From: Streptomyces sp. NRRL B-1347
GTDB lineage: Bacteria > Actinomycetota > Actinomycetes > Streptomycetales > Streptomycetaceae
Direction: 5' to 3'
Length of the DNA: 64,000 nucleotides
NCBI RefSeq assembly: GCF_000720325.1
Contig: NZ_JOJM01000003.1
Coordinates: 248,001 to 312,000 of the forward strand
Of this stretch, positions 55,219 through 63,445 are shown one piece after another. The first letter of the stretch is position 1; each line of letters starts with the position of its first letter. The notes under the pieces are model-generated. The model worked only from the letters and a program-made list of their open reading frames with translations. It ran no database searches and had not been told where the DNA came from. The translations under genes were made by a program, and so were the position numbers.

Positions 55219-55923
55219 TCAGGGGCGCCAGTCGAAGGGGAAGTGCTTGCTCGACCCGCCCCGGTACGCGTGGGAGAAGTCGAAGCCTTCCGCGTGGTCG
55301 CTCTCGACCACGCCCCAGGTGGCGATCTGGCCGGGACCGACCTCGGCGCCCGGCGCGTTGACGAGCTGGACGCGGCGGTTGGGGTCGGCGGTCGGGCCGG
55401 TGAGGGCGACGGCCCCGACGGAGACCTTGTCGCCGACGTCGGCCCGCCAGTACGACAGGTCCTCGGCCGCGTCGAAGCGGACCGGGGCGTACTGGACGTC
55501 GCGCAGTTCGCTGATGAGGGAGCCGAACTCGCCCGGCCAGCCCCCGACGTGCCCGGCGAAGATCTGCTGGAGCGCGTCCCGCTGGGCCTGGTCGCCCTTG
55601 GCGTCTATGTAGAGCATCACCTTCATGGTGGCGTTCGGGTCACCCACCCACATGTTGCCGGTGAACTCGCCGAGCGCGACCACGCCGAGGCCGTCCAGGC
55701 GGACGTCCCCGAAGTGCCCCTCGTGGATCTGCCAGACGAGCGTGAACAGGCAGTCCCCGTGGGTGGGGGCCTGGGCGAAGGTGCAGGGGCAGGGCAGGGA
55801 GCAGCTGCAGACGTCGAACCACTCGCCCCGCAGGTGCCAGTCGGGCAGCGAACCGTCGCCACCGGCGCGGACGACGGTGGGCGTGGCGGGCGCGCTCTGC
55901 GAAGTCGCGGACGTGGTGCACAT
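55219..55923 (-). CDS. DUF1326-family protein
   Basis: 234 residues. AGGAGG lies seven bases before the ATG at 55923. The domain carries the conserved cysteine cluster VCSCSLPCPCTFAQAPTHG and LFTLVWQIHEGHFGDV, then DPNATMKVMLYIDAKGDQAQRDAL. The Cys pattern suggests metal binding. DUF1326 genes are often paired with a DUF2182 membrane protein, which is not here. Two G/C-rich inverted repeats of the CsoR operator type stand 31 and 96 bp upstream, so control by copper or a related metal, or by persulfide, is likely; the function itself is unknown. Confidence 0.85.
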   Translation of the reverse strand: MCTTSATSQSAPATPTVVRAGGDGSLPDWHLRGEWFDVCSCSLPCPCTFAQAPTHGDCLFTLVWQIHEGHFGDVRLDGLGVVALGEFTGNMWVGDPNATMKVMLYIDAKGDQAQRDALQQIFAGHVGGWPGEFGSLISELRDVQYAPVRFDAAEDLSYWRADVGDKVSVGAVALTGPTADPNRRVQLVNAPGAEVGPGQIATWGVVESDHAEGFDFSHAYRGGSSKHFPFDWRP

Positions 55924-55953
55924 GGTGGGGCCTCCTGAAGGGGCGGGAGCAGA

Positions 55954-55968
55954 TACCGGGAGGGGGTA
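55954..55968 (-). promoter_or_regulatory. CsoR-like operator 1 upstream of the DUF1326 gene
   Basis: TACCGGGAGGGGGTA, an imperfect TACCC-N5-GGGTA inverted repeat, 31 bp before the start codon. Confidence 0.5.
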
Positions 55969-56018
55969 TCCGCCGTCGACATGGAGGACGCTACGGGTCG
56001 GGATCCACGCCTGTCAAG

Positions 56019-56033
56019 TACCCCCAGGGGGTA
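56019..56033 (-). promoter_or_regulatory. CsoR-like operator 2 upstream of the DUF1326 gene
   Basis: TACCCCCAGGGGGTA, a perfect inverted repeat matching the G-tract operators bound by the CsoR/RcnR repressor family, 96 bp before the start codon and next to the stop of the MmcQ gene. Confidence 0.6.
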
Positions 56034-56034
56034 T

Positions 56035-56385
56035 CTAGGTCCAAGGGTCGGGATGCGCCGCGGCGAGCCGCTGCGGCGCCCGCTGCCGCCAGGCGTCCGC
56101 GAGGATGTCGCGCAGCTCCGACTCGTTCGCCAGGGCGCTCAGGCGCACCCGCAGCCAGTCGTAACGGTCGTCGTGGCCGGGCCTGATGAAGAACTTCTCC
56201 GGCTCGGCCGCGATCAGCTCGCCCCGCTCCTCGCGCGGGCACCTGACGCCCATCGACGCGTCGTCGTCCGCGAGCGCGGCGAAGATCTTGCCGCCCACCC
56301 GGAAGGTCGGCAGGCCCCAGGCCGCCTTCTCCTCCGTGCCGGGCAGGGCGAGCGCGAGGGCGCGTACGTCATCGGCGGTGACCAT
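56035..56385 (-). CDS. MmcQ/YjbR-family protein
   Basis: 116 residues with the small double-wing DNA-binding-like fold of MmcQ/YjbR: VRALALALPGTEEKAAWGLPTFRVGGKIFAAL, then the FFIRPGHDDRYDWLRVRL segment. ATG at 56385; frames extending upstream are not supported. The molecular role of the family is not settled. Lies upstream of the DUF1326 gene on the same strand, but the CsoR-like operator between them argues for separate transcription. Confidence 0.82.
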   Translation of the reverse strand: MVTADDVRALALALPGTEEKAAWGLPTFRVGGKIFAALADDDASMGVRCPREERGELIAAEPEKFFIRPGHDDRYDWLRVRLSALANESELRDILADAWRQRAPQRLAAAHPDPWT

Positions 56386-56606
56386 GAGGCCGACTCTAGG
56401 GGCGGCCCGGCGCTTCCGCATCGGCGACGGCGCCCGGTGAACCACGCGCGCCGGACTCACGCACGGTGAGCCCCCTGTCGCCGACAGCACGTGTCTGCCA
56501 TTCGCCCGGTGGCTGAAAACAGTTCATTCTCCGGAGACTTACGACCCCGCTGCGGCGGCCCTACTGTCCACGGCGTTCACGTCCCCCGTGCGACGAAGGA
56601 GTCGAC

Positions 56607-57755
56607 ATGGAACGCCGTACCGTGCTGCGCGCCGCCGTTTTGGGCGCCGGATCCGCAGCCTTCTCCGGTTCCCTGTGGCGGCAGGCCGCCGCCTACCCGG
56701 CCCTGCCGGGCCCCAGCCCCTACGGGTCGCTCCAGGCGGCCGACGCCAACGGCATCCGGCTGCCCGCGGGCTTCACCAGCCGGGTCATCGCCCGCTCCAC
56801 CCAGAAGGTGTCCGGCACCAACCACACCTGGCACGGGGCGCCCGACGGCGGCGCCTGCTTCGCCGACGGCTCGGGCTGGATCTACGTCTCCAACGCCGAG
56901 CTCGGCAGCGGCCAGGGCGGCGCGAGCGCGGTGAAGTTCAACAGCGCCGCCCAGATCACCGGCGCCTACGCCATCCTGTCCGGCACCCAGCGCAACTGCG
57001 CGGGCGGCGCCACCCCCTGGAACACCTGGCTGTCGTGCGAGGAGGTCGACACCGGCTTCGTCCACGAGACCGACCCGTGGGGTGTGAACGCGGCGGTGCA
57101 GCGGCCCGCGATGGGCCGGTTCAACCACGAGGCCGCGGCCGCCGACCCGGTCCGCCGGGTGATCTACCTGACCGAGGACAAGTCCGACGGCCGCTTCTAC
57201 CGGTTCGTGCCCACCACCTGGGGCAACCTGTCGTCCGGCACCCTCCAGGTGCTCAAGGAGACCGGCGGCGCGCTGTCGTGGGCCACCGTGCCCGACCCGG
57301 ACGGCAGCCCCACCGCGACCCGCTACCAGGTGTCCGGCGCGAAGGTCTTCAACGGCGGCGAGGGCTGCCACTACCGCGCCGACATCTGCTACTTCACCAC
57401 CAAGGGCGACAACCGCGTCTGGGCCTACCACGCGGCGAACAACACCCTCGCCGTCGTGTACGACGACAACGTCGGCGGCGCGCCGCTGACCGGCGTGGAC
57501 AACGTCACCGCCGCCGCGGTCGGCGACCTCTACGTGGCCGAGGACGGCGGCAACATGGAGATCTGCATCATCACGCCCTCCGACGTCGTCGCCCCCTTCC
57601 TGCGGATCACCGGCCAGTCCTCGTCGGAGATCACCGGGCCCGCGTTCAACCCCGCGGGCAACCGCCTGTACTTCTCCTCGCAGCGCGGCACCTCCGGCTC
57701 CAGCAACGGCGGCATCACGTACGAGGTGACGGGGCCCTTCCGCACCAGCCTCTGA
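56607..57755 (+). CDS. Tat-exported PhoX-like (DUF839) beta-propeller protein
   Basis: 382 residues starting with the twin-arginine signal ERRTVLRAAVLGAGSAA. The mature part has the PhoX/DUF839 signatures NTWLSCEEVDTGF, MGRFNHEAAAADP and YLTEDKSDGRFYRFVP, with the acidic residues that bind calcium and iron in PhoX-type phosphatases. It is shorter than classical PhoX (about 600 residues or more), so it belongs to the short actinobacterial group whose phosphatase activity is unproven. With phoD 4 kb upstream, the region has two exported phosphoesterase-like proteins. Confidence 0.83.
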   Translation: MERRTVLRAAVLGAGSAAFSGSLWRQAAAYPALPGPSPYGSLQAADANGIRLPAGFTSRVIARSTQKVSGTNHTWHGAPDGGACFADGSGWIYVSNAELGSGQGGASAVKFNSAAQITGAYAILSGTQRNCAGGATPWNTWLSCEEVDTGFVHETDPWGVNAAVQRPAMGRFNHEAAAADPVRRVIYLTEDKSDGRFYRFVPTTWGNLSSGTLQVLKETGGALSWATVPDPDGSPTATRYQVSGAKVFNGGEGCHYRADICYFTTKGDNRVWAYHAANNTLAVVYDDNVGGAPLTGVDNVTAAAVGDLYVAEDGGNMEICIITPSDVVAPFLRITGQSSSEITGPAFNPAGNRLYFSSQRGTSGSSNGGITYEVTGPFRTSL

Positions 57756-57756
57756 G

Positions 57757-58440
57757 CTAGGCCCCGTTCGCCGCGCCGTCCGCGTCCGGGCTCACCAGGC
57801 CGACCTCGTAGGCGAGGATGATGGCCTGCGCCCGGTCGCGCAGCGACAGCTTGGCCAGGATCGCGTTGACGTGGGTCTTCACCGTGGACCTGCCGATGCC
57901 GAGGGCCTGGGCGATCTCCGGGTTGCTCAGGCCCTTCGCCACCGCGCGCAGGACGTCCGTCTCGCGTGCCGTGAGCGCGTCGAGGCGGCCGTCGGGGCGC
58001 GGGCGCGCGGCGACCGCGCCGCTGGCGAAGGCGTCGATGAGCCGGCGGGTGACGGCGGGGGCGAGCAGCGCCTCGCCCGCGGCGATGGTGCGGATGGCGT
58101 CGACCAGGTGCTGCGGTTCGCAGTCCTTCAGGAGGAAGCCGGACGCGCCGCCGCGCAGGGCGGCGAACACGTACTCGTCGCGGCGGAACGTGGTCAGCAC
58201 CAGGACCCGCACCGGCGGGTCGAGGGCGGTCAGCAGGCGCGTGGCCGTGAGGCCGTCCGTGCCGGGCATCCGGATGTCCATCAGGACCACGTCGGGGCGG
58301 TGGGCGCGGGCGAGTTCGACGGCTGCCGCGCCGTCCGCGGCCTGGCCGGTCACCGTGAGGTCCGGCTCGGCGTCGATGACGGCGGCGAAGCCCGCGCGCA
58401 CCACCGCCTGGTCGTCGACGACGACCACCCGTACCGTCAT
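57757..58440 (-). CDS. NarL/LuxR-family response regulator without an adjacent kinase
   Basis: 227 residues. Receiver domain with VVDDQAVVRAGF, the phospho-Asp in VVLMDIRMPGTDG and the Lys in FLLKDCEP; C-terminal LuxR helix-turn-helix LTARETDVLRAVAKGLSNPEIAQALGI then STVKTHVNAILAKL. No histidine-kinase gene adjoins it, although such regulators almost always have one; the truncated kinase at 54.3 kb is of a different (HisKA) type and not a partner. Converges with the PhoX-like gene with one base between stops. Confidence 0.9.
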   Translation of the reverse strand: MTVRVVVVDDQAVVRAGFAAVIDAEPDLTVTGQAADGAAAVELARAHRPDVVLMDIRMPGTDGLTATRLLTALDPPVRVLVLTTFRRDEYVFAALRGGASGFLLKDCEPQHLVDAIRTIAAGEALLAPAVTRRLIDAFASGAVAARPRPDGRLDALTARETDVLRAVAKGLSNPEIAQALGIGRSTVKTHVNAILAKLSLRDRAQAIILAYEVGLVSPDADGAANGA

Positions 58441-58539
58441 GGCCCGCCCCCCTCGCGTGATCCCGCCCGGCTCGCGTCCGTACGCCGGGAAGACTACGTG
58501 CGCCGCGCCGGGGGCGGGCGCCCTGGCTCCCTGGCCCGG

Positions 58540-59595
58540 TCAGCCGGTGACGGCCGCCGCCTCGATCAGGCAGAAGGCGTTGCCCTCGCCGAGCTGCGTC
58601 ACCGAGGTCACGGCGAGGCCCGCCCGGTCGCACACCTCCGCGAACTCGTCGCGGGTGCGCTCCCTGCCGCCCACGTTCAGGAGCATGTTGAGGTCGCTCA
58701 GATAGAGCCCGGCGGTCTCGGGGGTGACCGCGGCGGGCAGCAGGGGTTCCACGATCAGGACGCGTCCGCCGGGCGGCAGGGCCGCGCGGCAGTGGCCGAG
58801 GATGGTGACCGCCTGGTCGTCGTCCCAGTCGTGCAGGATGCTCTTGATCAGGTAGAGGTCGGCGCCCTCGGGCACCGACCGGAAGAAGTCCCCCACCACC
58901 AGGGAGCAGCGGTCCTCGACCCCGTGGCGCCCCAGCGTCCGCGGCGCCTGCGCCAGGCCCTCCTCGGTGTCGTAGAGGATGCCGGTGAGCGCCGGGTGCT
59001 CGCGCAGCACTCCGGAGAGCAGGGTGCCGTCGCCGCCGCCGATGTCGGCGACCGTGGTGAAGCGGCTGAAGTCGTAGCGTTGCGGCAGTTGGGCCGCGGT
59101 GGCGGAAGTCGCCTGGCTCATGGCCTCGTTGAACTGCGCGGACAGCTCCGGGTGCTCCTTGAGGTAGGGGAAGAAGTCCGTGCCGAAGACCGACGCGAAG
59201 GTGGTGCTTCCGGTCCGTACGCCCTCGTCCAGGTGCTCCCAGGCGCGGAGCATCACCGGCTCGCCGAAGATCCCGACCAGGGCCGCGAGCGAGTCGGGAC
59301 GGCCCGCGTCCAGGAGGGCGCCCGCGCTGGTCACCGTGTAGGAGTCGGGGGCGCGTTCCTGAAGGATGCCGAGGCCCGCGAGGGCGCGCAGCAGCCGGGT
59401 GGTGGCCTGCGGCTGCGTCCCGGCTTCGGCGGCCACCTCGGCGGCGCTCCGCTCCTTGGCGCCGATGATCTCGACCACCCGCAGGCGGACGGCCGCCCGC
59501 AGGGTCTGGGCCGCCAGGCTCCCCAGGACGAGTTGGACCACGCGCCCGCGGTCCTCGGCGCTCGCCACCTGGGTCTCGTCGTTCGTGTCCGCCAC
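58540..59595 (-). CDS. Class I SAM-dependent O-methyltransferase
   Basis: 351 residues, GTG at 59595 with GGGGAG five bases before. N-terminal dimerisation/winged-helix domain (AAQTLRAAVRLRVVEIIGA, then TTRLLRALAGLGIL) and a C-terminal catalytic domain with the SAM loop VADIGGGDGTLLSG, DLYLIKSILHDWDDDQAV and VLIVEPLLP. This is the plant-COMT-like group common in natural-product pathways, acting on phenolic or other hydroxyl groups. It is 18 kb from the NRPS cluster, so a role in methylating its product is possible but unsupported. A candidate iron box lies 58 bp upstream. Confidence 0.88.
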   Translation of the reverse strand: MADTNDETQVASAEDRGRVVQLVLGSLAAQTLRAAVRLRVVEIIGAKERSAAEVAAEAGTQPQATTRLLRALAGLGILQERAPDSYTVTSAGALLDAGRPDSLAALVGIFGEPVMLRAWEHLDEGVRTGSTTFASVFGTDFFPYLKEHPELSAQFNEAMSQATSATAAQLPQRYDFSRFTTVADIGGGDGTLLSGVLREHPALTGILYDTEEGLAQAPRTLGRHGVEDRCSLVVGDFFRSVPEGADLYLIKSILHDWDDDQAVTILGHCRAALPPGGRVLIVEPLLPAAVTPETAGLYLSDLNMLLNVGGRERTRDEFAEVCDRAGLAVTSVTQLGEGNAFCLIEAAAVTG

Positions 59596-59653
59596 CGTCA
59601 CTCCCCTTTCCGTTCGGGTCGCGCGTGCCTCGTCGCACGGACGACCATGCAAC

Positions 59654-59672
59654 TTAGGTAACCCTAACTTGG
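59654..59672 (-). promoter_or_regulatory. Possible iron box (DmdR/IdeR type) before the O-methyltransferase gene
   Basis: TTAGGTAACCCTAACTTGG matches about 12 of 19 positions of the DmdR consensus TTAGGTTAGGCTAACCTAA, keeping the TTAGGT and CTAAC parts. It lies in the methyltransferase promoter region. Confidence 0.35.
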
Positions 59673-59759
59673 ATCGCCGGTGACGACCGTCCCGATCCGG
59701 CCAACCGGGCGCGCCCGCCTCGCCGTTGCCGTCCCCGCGACCGCCGGGGCGCCGCCCCG

Positions 59760-60554
59760 TCAGATCAGACAGGACGCGCGGGCCAGTCCCTCCAGGGCCT
59801 GGCGCCGGTCGTCCCGCCACACCACGGGCCCCTGATAGTGGACGGACACGACGCCGATCAGGGCGCCGGCGCGGGACAGGACCGGCACCGAGGCGACCGC
59901 GCCGACGTCGGCGTCCTGGAGGGCGTCGAGGGCCGGGGTGCCGAGGAAGACCGGCGAGTGCGCCACCTCGTCGACGAAGACCGGCTTGTGGTCCTGGGCG
60001 GCCACCCCGCAGGCGGTGTCCCGGTCGTCCACCGTCTCGAAGAACCTCAGGAACGGCTGGTGGAACCCCTGCTGCGCGATGATGCGCAGCGCTCCGACCG
60101 CGGGGTCGAGGAGCTGGGCGTTGCCCATCGGGGCGCCGGTGATCCGCAGGGCCACCGAGAGCGTCTCGGACAGCAGCGAGCAGCGCCTCCGGTGCTCGTG
60201 GGGTGCCAGCGATGCCGTACGCACGCCACGCACGAGCCGTGCCGCCTCCGCGCCCCCGCACATCTCCAGCGGGCGCAGCACCGCGCTGTGGGCCCGCGTC
60301 ACCGTCAGGCCCCCGCCCGCGGCGGCGGCCTGGTGCTGGGCGTCCAGGAGGAGGTCGACTCCGGCGGCGCCGCAGAAGGTCACGCGGCTCAGGTCGAGCG
60401 CGACCAGGTCGCACGCCTCCCGTGCGCGGTCGAGGGTCCGGGCGAGCACCGAGGCCGAGGAGACGTCCAGCTCGCCGGCCACGCGGATGACGACCCGGCC
60501 GTCGACACGGACGACCGCGAGCCGCAGGCTCTCCGACGGCTGGGACCACTCCAC
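59760..60554 (-). CDS. STAS-GAF signalling protein
   Basis: 264 residues. Residues 1-105 form a STAS (anti-sigma-antagonist-like) domain with VIRVAGELDVSSASVLARTL and DLVALDLSRVTFCGAAGVDLLLD; the latter is where phosphorylated Ser stands in SpoIIAA-type proteins, here CGAAGV without a Ser, so phospho-switching at that site is unlikely. Residues 120-260 are a GAF domain (VGALRIIAQQGFHQPFL, DRDTACGVAAQ, VGAVASVPVLSRAGALIGVVS). Such fusions feed light, redox or ligand signals to anti-sigma factors. Partner unknown; GTG at 60554. Confidence 0.8.
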   Translation of the reverse strand: MEWSQPSESLRLAVVRVDGRVVIRVAGELDVSSASVLARTLDRAREACDLVALDLSRVTFCGAAGVDLLLDAQHQAAAAGGGLTVTRAHSAVLRPLEMCGGAEAARLVRGVRTASLAPHEHRRRCSLLSETLSVALRITGAPMGNAQLLDPAVGALRIIAQQGFHQPFLRFFETVDDRDTACGVAAQDHKPVFVDEVAHSPVFLGTPALDALQDADVGAVASVPVLSRAGALIGVVSVHYQGPVVWRDDRRQALEGLARASCLI

Positions 60555-60787
60555 GGCACCACCCCACTCCCCTGCCGACGCTCCGCCGTCGACCGCTCCG
60601 CCGTCGACCTCCGCGGGCCGTCAACGCTAGACCGGAAGCCTGCGCGTTCCCGCCCCTCCACCAACCCTTGCCCGAACCGTCATCGATACGGACAAGGCCG
60701 GTCGGCGGGGCTCGGTTCCGTGACCGGAGCGGACCGGTTCTGACAGCCGGGGTGGCGGCTGGGGGCGGTGGCTGCGGCGGCGGCCGG

Positions 60788-61339
60788 TCACGCGCTCCGG
60801 GTGCGCCACTCCGAGGCGAGGACCGCCCACTGGTGGGCGTCGTAGCGCGTGCCCTCGTACGGCCACGACTCGCGGCGCACGCCTTCCTGCGTCATGCCGA
60901 GCCGCTTGGCCACCGCGGCGCTGCGCTCGTTGTCCGCCCGGCAGACCCACTCCGCGCGGTGCAGGCCCCGGACGCCGAACGCCCAGTCGAGGAGCGTCCC
61001 GCAGGCCTGGGTGATCAGGCCGTGCCCCTCGCCCGCGGGCTCCAGCCAGCAGCCGACCTCGCACGCGCCCGACGCGGCGTCGAAGCTCACGAACATCACG
61101 CCGCCGACCAGCGTGCCCGCGCGCCAGATGCCGTAGAGGCGGGCCCCGTCCGCGGCCTGCCGCTCGGCGTACCGGCGCAGCGTGGCCCGAGCGCCGTCGA
61201 GGTCGTCGGTGACGAAGGCCGCCCCGACCCACGGCCGGATGTGCTCGCGGGCCCGGTCCAGATGGGCGGCGAACTCCTCGGCGTGCCACGGCTCGAGCGG
61301 GCACAGGCGGACGTCGTCCCGCAGCTGGAGGGCGAACAT
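60788..61339 (-). CDS. GNAT acetyltransferase, RimJ/RimL type
   Basis: 183 residues; ATG at 61339 with GAGG five bases before. LCPLEPWHAEEFAAHLDRAREHIRPWV, then IWRAGTLVGGVMFVSFD, EVGCWLEPAGEGHGLITQAC (acetyl-CoA loop) and CRADNERSAAVAKRLGMTQEG are the standard RimL-type signatures. It transfers acetyl groups to protein N-termini or small amines. Divergent from the TetR gene with a 50-bp spacer, so it is a likely target of that repressor. Confidence 0.87.
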   Translation of the reverse strand: MFALQLRDDVRLCPLEPWHAEEFAAHLDRAREHIRPWVGAAFVTDDLDGARATLRRYAERQAADGARLYGIWRAGTLVGGVMFVSFDAASGACEVGCWLEPAGEGHGLITQACGTLLDWAFGVRGLHRAEWVCRADNERSAAVAKRLGMTQEGVRRESWPYEGTRYDAHQWAVLASEWRTRSA

Positions 61340-61389
61340 GAAGACCTCGCATTCACACAACACTCGTTATGACTATGTACCGTAGCAGC

Positions 61390-61989
61390 ATGCCACGCAC
61401 CAAGGGAGATCACGAAGCCCGCCGCCGCGACGTGTCCGAGGCGGTCTGGCGGGTGCTCGCCGCGCACGGCTTCCACGGCCTGACCCTGCGCGCCGTCGCC
61501 GCCGAGCTCGGCGCGACCACCGGCCTGCTCACCCACTACTTCCCGGCCAAGCGCGACCTGGTCGCGCACGCCCTCGACCTGCTCGACCGGCGCAGCGCAG
61601 CGCGCCCCCGGCGCGCCGGGGGCGCGGGCCTGTCGGCCGTGCGGGCCGCGCTCCTCGACGTGCTGCCGCTGACCGCGGAGGCGACCGACAGCAACCGCAT
61701 CTGGGTGTCCTCCTGGGACACCGCGCTCGCCGACCCCGGCCTGAGCGACGAGTACGCCCGCAAGTACGCGCGCAGCCGGGACAAGCTGCGCGGGCTGGTC
61801 GCCGCGGCGCAGGACCTCGGCGAGCTGCCCGCCGGTGACCCCGCGCGCGTCGCCGCGGGTGCGCAGTCCTTCGTGCTCGGCCTGGTGGTGCAGGCCCTGT
61901 TCGCCCCGGCGGCGTTCTCGCCGCAGCACCAGGTCGAGCTCCTGGACGACTACCTCGCCGGGCTCGCCGCGGGGCCTTCCGCGGGCTAG
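61390..61989 (+). CDS. TetR-family transcriptional repressor
   Basis: 199 residues from the ATG at 61390. Helix-turn-helix near the N-terminus: SEAVWRVLAAHGFHGLTLRAVAAELGATTGLLTHYFPAKRDLV, the BetI/TetR_C_6-like subgroup. The rest is the all-helical ligand domain. It is divergent from the GNAT gene; both starts lie within 50 bp and the spacer is relatively AT-rich (TTATGACTATGTAC), suitable for overlapping promoters and a shared operator. No ligand can be named. Confidence 0.88.
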   Translation: MPRTKGDHEARRRDVSEAVWRVLAAHGFHGLTLRAVAAELGATTGLLTHYFPAKRDLVAHALDLLDRRSAARPRRAGGAGLSAVRAALLDVLPLTAEATDSNRIWVSSWDTALADPGLSDEYARKYARSRDKLRGLVAAAQDLGELPAGDPARVAAGAQSFVLGLVVQALFAPAAFSPQHQVELLDDYLAGLAAGPSAG

Positions 61990-62155
61990 GGGCGCGCTCC
62001 CGAAGCCGTGGACCCGTCCCTCTGCGGAGCTACGGACGACATGGCCCCCTGGCGGGACGCCGGGCCGGGGTGCGGCCCCGTAGCCTCCCTTCCGGGTGCG
62101 CCGACAGCCGTGCTCCCGCCCACCCCTCGCACGGTGACCACCGAGGACGCCCGCC

Positions 62156-63445
62156 ATGACCCGTCATCACCCCCCGCACGAGCCGACCGCCCCGACGACG
62201 CCCCGGCCCACGGTCCGCGGGCTGCGCGACGACCTGCTCTCCGCGCGCCCCATGCCGCTGCCGCCCTGGTCCTGGCCGCGCGGTCTGCGGTGGCTGCCCC
62301 ACACCCTGGTCGTCCTCGCGGCCGTCGCGGTGGCGGCGACCGGCGCCGACCTCCCCGCCCGGCTCCTGGCCGTCGCGCACGCGGCCTGCTGGCCGCTCGC
62401 GCTGCGCCGCCCCGTGCCCGCGTGGTGGCTGTCGACGGCGTTCTTCGTGGTCATCGCCGTCGCGCATCCGCCCACGCCCGCCAACGAGGTGTGGACCTGG
62501 ACCGTGCAGGCCGGGGTGCTCTTCCTGCTCGCGCTGCGGGTCCGGCCGGCGTCGGCGGTGGTGGCGGCGGGCACCGGCGCCGTGACCGGGGCGGCGCTGA
62601 AGCTGACCGGCGCCGCCGTCGGTTCGTGGGACCTCGTGCTCTTCGGCCTCGCGCTGTTCGCCGTGGCGGTGCTGGTCGGCGGGGTGGCCCGGGGGCGCAG
62701 GGAGGACCGGGCCCGGCTCACCGCGCAGATCGCCGCCACCGCGCAGGAGCGTGCCGTACGCACCGTCCTGGAGGAGCGCGCCCGGATCGCCCGCGAGCTG
62801 CACGACGTCGTCGCCCACCACATGTCGCTCATCTCCATCCAGGCCGACGCGGCGCCCTACCGCGTCCCCGACCCGCCGCCGGAGCTCGCCGCCGAGTTCG
62901 CCTCGATCCGCGCCAACGCCCTGGAGGGCCTCGCCGAACTGCGGCACCTGCTGGGCCTGCTGCGCGCCGACGCCCCCGGCGAGAGCACGGCCGCCACCGC
63001 CCCGCAGCCCTCCCTCGCCGAACTCGACACCCTCCTCGCGAACGTGCGCGCGGCGGGGCTCACCGTCACCGCGCGCGTCGACGGCGACCGCAGGCCGCTG
63101 CCGCCGGGGGTGGAGCTCTCGGCGTACCGCATCGTCCAGGAGGCGCTCAGCAACACCCTGCGCCACGCCCCCGGCGCCGGGGCGGACGTCGAACTGGTCT
63201 ACGCGCCGACCGCCTTGCGGCTGCGCGTCACCAACGGGCCCGCCGACCGGGCCGCCGCCCCCGCGCCCGGCAGCGGCCACGGCCTCACCGGCATGCGCGA
63301 GCGTGCTGCGATGCTGGAGGGCGACGTCGCCACCGGGCCGCTGCCGGACGGAGGCTGGGAGGTCACCGCCGTCCTGCCGGTGCGCCGCGCCCCGCACCTC
63401 CTCCCCGGCCCGGCCCCCACCACGGACAAGGACTCCCCCGCATGA
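62156..63445 (+). CDS. NarL-type sensor histidine kinase
   Basis: 429 residues; GAGG nine bases before the ATG. The N-terminal half has four or five membrane helices (residues about 45-185), then the HisKA_3 phosphoacceptor helix RARIARELHDVVAHHMSLISIQ, and a HATPase domain with IVQEALSNTLRHAPGA and GSGHGLTGMRERAAML. It would phosphorylate the coupled response regulator, with which it overlaps by ATGA. No extracytoplasmic sensor domain is present, so the membrane region itself or a partner protein senses the signal. Confidence 0.92.
   Translation: MTRHHPPHEPTAPTTPRPTVRGLRDDLLSARPMPLPPWSWPRGLRWLPHTLVVLAAVAVAATGADLPARLLAVAHAACWPLALRRPVPAWWLSTAFFVVIAVAHPPTPANEVWTWTVQAGVLFLLALRVRPASAVVAAGTGAVTGAALKLTGAAVGSWDLVLFGLALFAVAVLVGGVARGRREDRARLTAQIAATAQERAVRTVLEERARIARELHDVVAHHMSLISIQADAAPYRVPDPPPELAAEFASIRANALEGLAELRHLLGLLRADAPGESTAATAPQPSLAELDTLLANVRAAGLTVTARVDGDRRPLPPGVELSAYRIVQEALSNTLRHAPGAGADVELVYAPTALRLRVTNGPADRAAAPAPGSGHGLTGMRERAAMLEGDVATGPLPDGGWEVTAVLPVRRAPHLLPGPAPTTDKDSPA

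Noticed and set aside
58540..59595. FkbG-like O-methyltransferase completing a methoxymalonyl-ACP set
   Set aside because: It is a COMT-like two-domain enzyme 18 kb away, not the small FkbG type, so the extender is best left as hydroxymalonyl.
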